From NCBI GenBank assembly GCA_024401095.1, contig JAKSLR010000021.1, positions 1 to 53,000 on the forward strand: 53,000 bases of DNA, written 5' to 3'. Origin of the DNA: Bacteroidaceae bacterium. Lineage in GTDB: Bacteria; Bacteroidota; Bacteroidia; Bacteroidales; Bacteroidaceae. The notes below the pieces were generated by a model. The model ran no database searches. It worked only from the letters and a program-made list of their open reading frames with translations, and was not told where the DNA came from. Made by a program: the position numbers and the translations under genes. This document shows, piece by piece, positions 51,542 through 53,000 of this stretch (the stretch's first letter is position 1; the number at the start of each line of letters is the position of its first letter).

Positions 51542-52183
51542 ATGAAAGGCCGTACATTGCAGGATTTGATTGCTGAGGGAGAACATCAGCAGCAGGATTT
51601 TAAATACGAGATATCTTCTATCAGCAAGATAGCTCATTCCTTGTCGGCTTTTGCCAATACCGATGGTGGCCGTCTTCTGGTAGGTGTACGTGACAACGGT
51701 CGCATTGCCGGTGTACGGAGTGAAGAGGAGATCTACATGATAGATGCTGCCGCCACCAGTTACTGCTTTCCTCCGGTGAGCTGCTATTGGGAAACGGTGG
51801 TAGAGGAGGGGCATACCGTACTGATTGTCACCATAGAGAAAAGCGAAGATCGTCCCGTGCGGGCCAAGGAGCAGGACGGGCAGAAGCGTGCCTATGTCCG
51901 CATTGCCGACGAAAACATTGTAGCCTCACCGGTTCACCTTGCTCTATGGAAACAGCAAAACACATCATCTGGTGCATTTATTCCCTTGAATGAGAAAGAG
52001 CTGGAGATACTACAAATGTTTTCCGCTACCCCTCAAGGATTTACCTTAAATCAGTTTTATAAGAAAGCAGGAATTAACCGTTATAAAGCCATCCGTATCC
52101 TGGCAGATTATATCCGCTTTGGGGTAGTAGACATGGTTTTCCGCGACCATCAGTTTTTCTTTGTAGAGAAGAAGGAACTTTGA
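51542..52183 (+). CDS. Schlafen AlbA_2 domain protein with C-terminal winged helix
   Basis: A 213-residue protein. Residues 1-130 match the AlbA_2 (Schlafen-like) domain: EGEHQQQDFKYEIS, AHSLSAFANTDGGRLLVGVRDNG, and a VRIADENIVAS segment. Residues 145-210 look like a winged helix (EKELEILQMFSATPQGFTLNQ...). Often annotated as an ATP-binding or transcriptional-regulator protein; the true activity is unknown here. It is monocistronic. Confidence 0.82.
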   Translation: MKGRTLQDLIAEGEHQQQDFKYEISSISKIAHSLSAFANTDGGRLLVGVRDNGRIAGVRSEEEIYMIDAAATSYCFPPVSCYWETVVEEGHTVLIVTIEKSEDRPVRAKEQDGQKRAYVRIADENIVASPVHLALWKQQNTSSGAFIPLNEKELEILQMFSATPQGFTLNQFYKKAGINRYKAIRILADYIRFGVVDMVFRDHQFFFVEKKEL

Positions 52184-52230
52184 CAGAGTTATAATAAATA
52201 AAAATATAGTGTGATTGAATACTATTTATC

Positions 52231-52437
52231 TCACATGACTGTTCTGATGAGCCCTCCATCTTTCGTAAAGACGGCAGGATTCTTCTTTACGCACCACCAT
52301 ACTTGCAGTGAGGTTACACGCTCACCGTCTTTCCTTATATGAAGTCCCCCCAGATTTATAATATCAGCCAAATCCTGGGTGGTAAGACCTTGATTTGCCA
52401 CATGCAAAGCATAAACTATGGCTTCAGATAATTTCAT
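52231..52437 (-). CDS. Small winged-helix protein (HARE-HTH-like)
   Basis: A 68-residue protein. The ATG at 52437 gives MKLSEAIVYALHVANQGLTT followed by a second helix pair and a C-terminal wing (TSLQVWWCVKKNPAVFTKDG). The pattern (LxEAIxxxLxxxxxxLTxxxIA, then a strand-rich end FxKDGGLI) resembles a HARE-HTH or winged helix. Frame extends upstream to 52548 but the region is promoter-like. Function unknown; possibly a DNA-binding partner in a modification system. Confidence 0.6.
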   Translation of the reverse strand: MKLSEAIVYALHVANQGLTTQDLADIINLGGLHIRKDGERVTSLQVWWCVKKNPAVFTKDGGLIRTVM

Positions 52438-52462
52438 CAGTGTATCTTTAATGTTTCTGCTG

Positions 52463-52470
52463 CAAAGGTA
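52463..52470 (-). promoter_or_regulatory. -7 box TACCTTTG of the small wHTH gene
   Basis: TACCTTTG on the minus strand, 25 bases before the ATG at 52437. A TTTG lies 14 bp upstream, short for a -33. Confidence 0.5.
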
Positions 52471-52500
52471 AGGCAGTAAATTGCCAAAGTATGACAGAAG

Positions 52501-52537
52501 AGAAAAAAAAGAGCTATAGAAAAACTCTATAGCTCTT
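52501..52537 (-). terminator. Terminator after the Rpn/PDDEXK_2 gene
   Basis: Twelve-bp stem (52509-52520 with 52526-52537), 5-base loop, and an eight-base T run on the minus strand. Confidence 0.85.
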
Positions 52538-52563
52538 ATAGTTAACAATGTGTGAATAATCTC

Positions 52564-53000
52564 TTAATCTTGTGTGATTTCTTCTGGAGAAAGACCAATG
52601 AAACTTGCAGTTTTCTCAACAGACCAGCCTTCTTCTGAAATCAACTTTCGAGCGGTTTCAAGTTTTTCTTCAGCTTTACCTTCAGCTTTACCTTTTGCTT
52701 CCCCTTCAGCACGTCCTTCTTCACGTCCTTTAGCTTCTCCTTTAGCCAGTCCTTTCTCTTCCGCTTTCTTGATCTTGAAATCCTCATTCAACTGCCTGAT
52801 CAAGCGGTTTCTCTGCAGATACTCATACTCCTCCTGCTCGGTGAGGGGCATGTTGAAAAATCTGGCTGCTTCATCCAGATCCTTGAAGAACGGATTGTCT
52901 GTAAATGGCATGGTTTCCATAAATCTACTGTTATTAATCACATAAGTCAGCTTTTCCAGAAACGATGTGCAGTTCTCTTCGTACTTAATGAACGGAAGTT
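52564..53000 (-). CDS. Rpn/PDDEXK_2 family nuclease-transposase, C-terminal part (5' partial)
   Basis: The reading frame is open to the window's end, so the N-terminal nuclease core is outside. The visible ~145 residues (LPFIKYEENCTSFLEKLTYV..., NPFFKDLDEAARFF, LTEQEEYEYL) fit the C-terminal half of the PD-(D/E)XK nuclease family transposase (Rpn, recombination-promoting nuclease). A run of KGEAKGREEGRAEG-type repeats, coded by a tandem hexanucleotide-like stretch, is followed by a small HTH-like end (EEGWSVEKTASFIGLSPEEI). These genes are often in multiple copies and variable in Bacteroidetes. A GTG at 52941 is internal, not the start. Confidence 0.8.
   Translation of the reverse strand, partial: LPFIKYEENCTSFLEKLTYVINNSRFMETMPFTDNPFFKDLDEAARFFNMPLTEQEEYEYLQRNRLIRQLNEDFKIKKAEEKGLAKGEAKGREEGRAEGEAKGKAEGKAEEKLETARKLISEEGWSVEKTASFIGLSPEEITQD

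Overview
The window looks like a chromosome segment from the Bacteroidales, most likely Prevotellaceae (Prevotella/Segatella type). The clues are -7 boxes of the form TAnnTTTG upstream of many genes, the Bacteroidetes-only small protein DUF4295 in the rpmB-rpmG cluster, a complete Bat (aerotolerance) operon, a SusC-type TonB plug, a Rho with a long disordered insert, and HU-like proteins fused to peptidoglycan-binding domains. Genes are dense, mostly in short operons with 0-20 bp gaps or 1-4 bp overlaps. I see no rRNA, tRNA, CRISPR array, prophage or intact insertion sequence.

Layout. 1-6008 (+): 23S rRNA methyltransferase (start outside the window), RluA-type pseudouridine synthase, secreted M28 peptidase, map, tsaD, pncC/cinA. 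6021-6800: ribosomal protein operon rpmB-rpmG-DUF4295. 6867-10684: ftsY, rimO, a small HU protein, and an HU-TM-LysM fusion. 10796-20073: moxR, DUF58, a BatD-like membrane protein, batA-batE, a degenerate PAP2 membrane protein and a small HTH protein, closed by a bidirectional terminator. 20132-26165 (-): dnaN, DEDDh exonuclease, recN, rlmB and a secreted pseudoprotease/TPR protein. 26306-28554: a DUF3127 OB protein with an SSB-like tail, convergent with rho. 28784-31985 (+): DUF3805/DUF3806 protein, Uup-type ABC-F, thioredoxin lipoprotein. 32023-33938: metY divergent from an Lrp-family regulator. 33939-34681: a non-coding AT-rich stretch with a nested palindrome, followed by a scar of two broken genes (34682-35250). 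35319-37907: lepA and a HAD phosphatase. 37902-41509 (-): unknown protein, GH105-like hydrolase, barrel-less TonB plug, AraC regulator. 41645-44878 (-): FHA/zinc ribbon protein, HU-TM-SPOR fusion, mtgA, OmpA lipoprotein. 45019-46500 (+): proS. 46555-51388 (-): CaCA antiporter, ettA, and a DUF4130/radical SAM pair predicted to act on nucleic acids. 51542-53000: AlbA_2 protein, a small wHTH protein, and the C-terminal part of an Rpn/PDDEXK_2 nuclease-transposase running off the end.

How it fits together. Most genes are housekeeping (translation, rRNA modification, replication/repair, protein targeting). The less ordinary parts are: two separate proteins that join an HU-like DNA-binding domain through one membrane helix to a peptidoglycan-binding domain (LysM at 9425, SPOR at 42186), which could tie nucleoid to cell wall; a local AraC / barrel-less plug / hydrolase operon; proteins keeping a fold while losing catalytic residues (PAP2-like at 19121, protease-like at 20132); and the nested palindrome next to a deletion scar at 34.3-35.3 kb.
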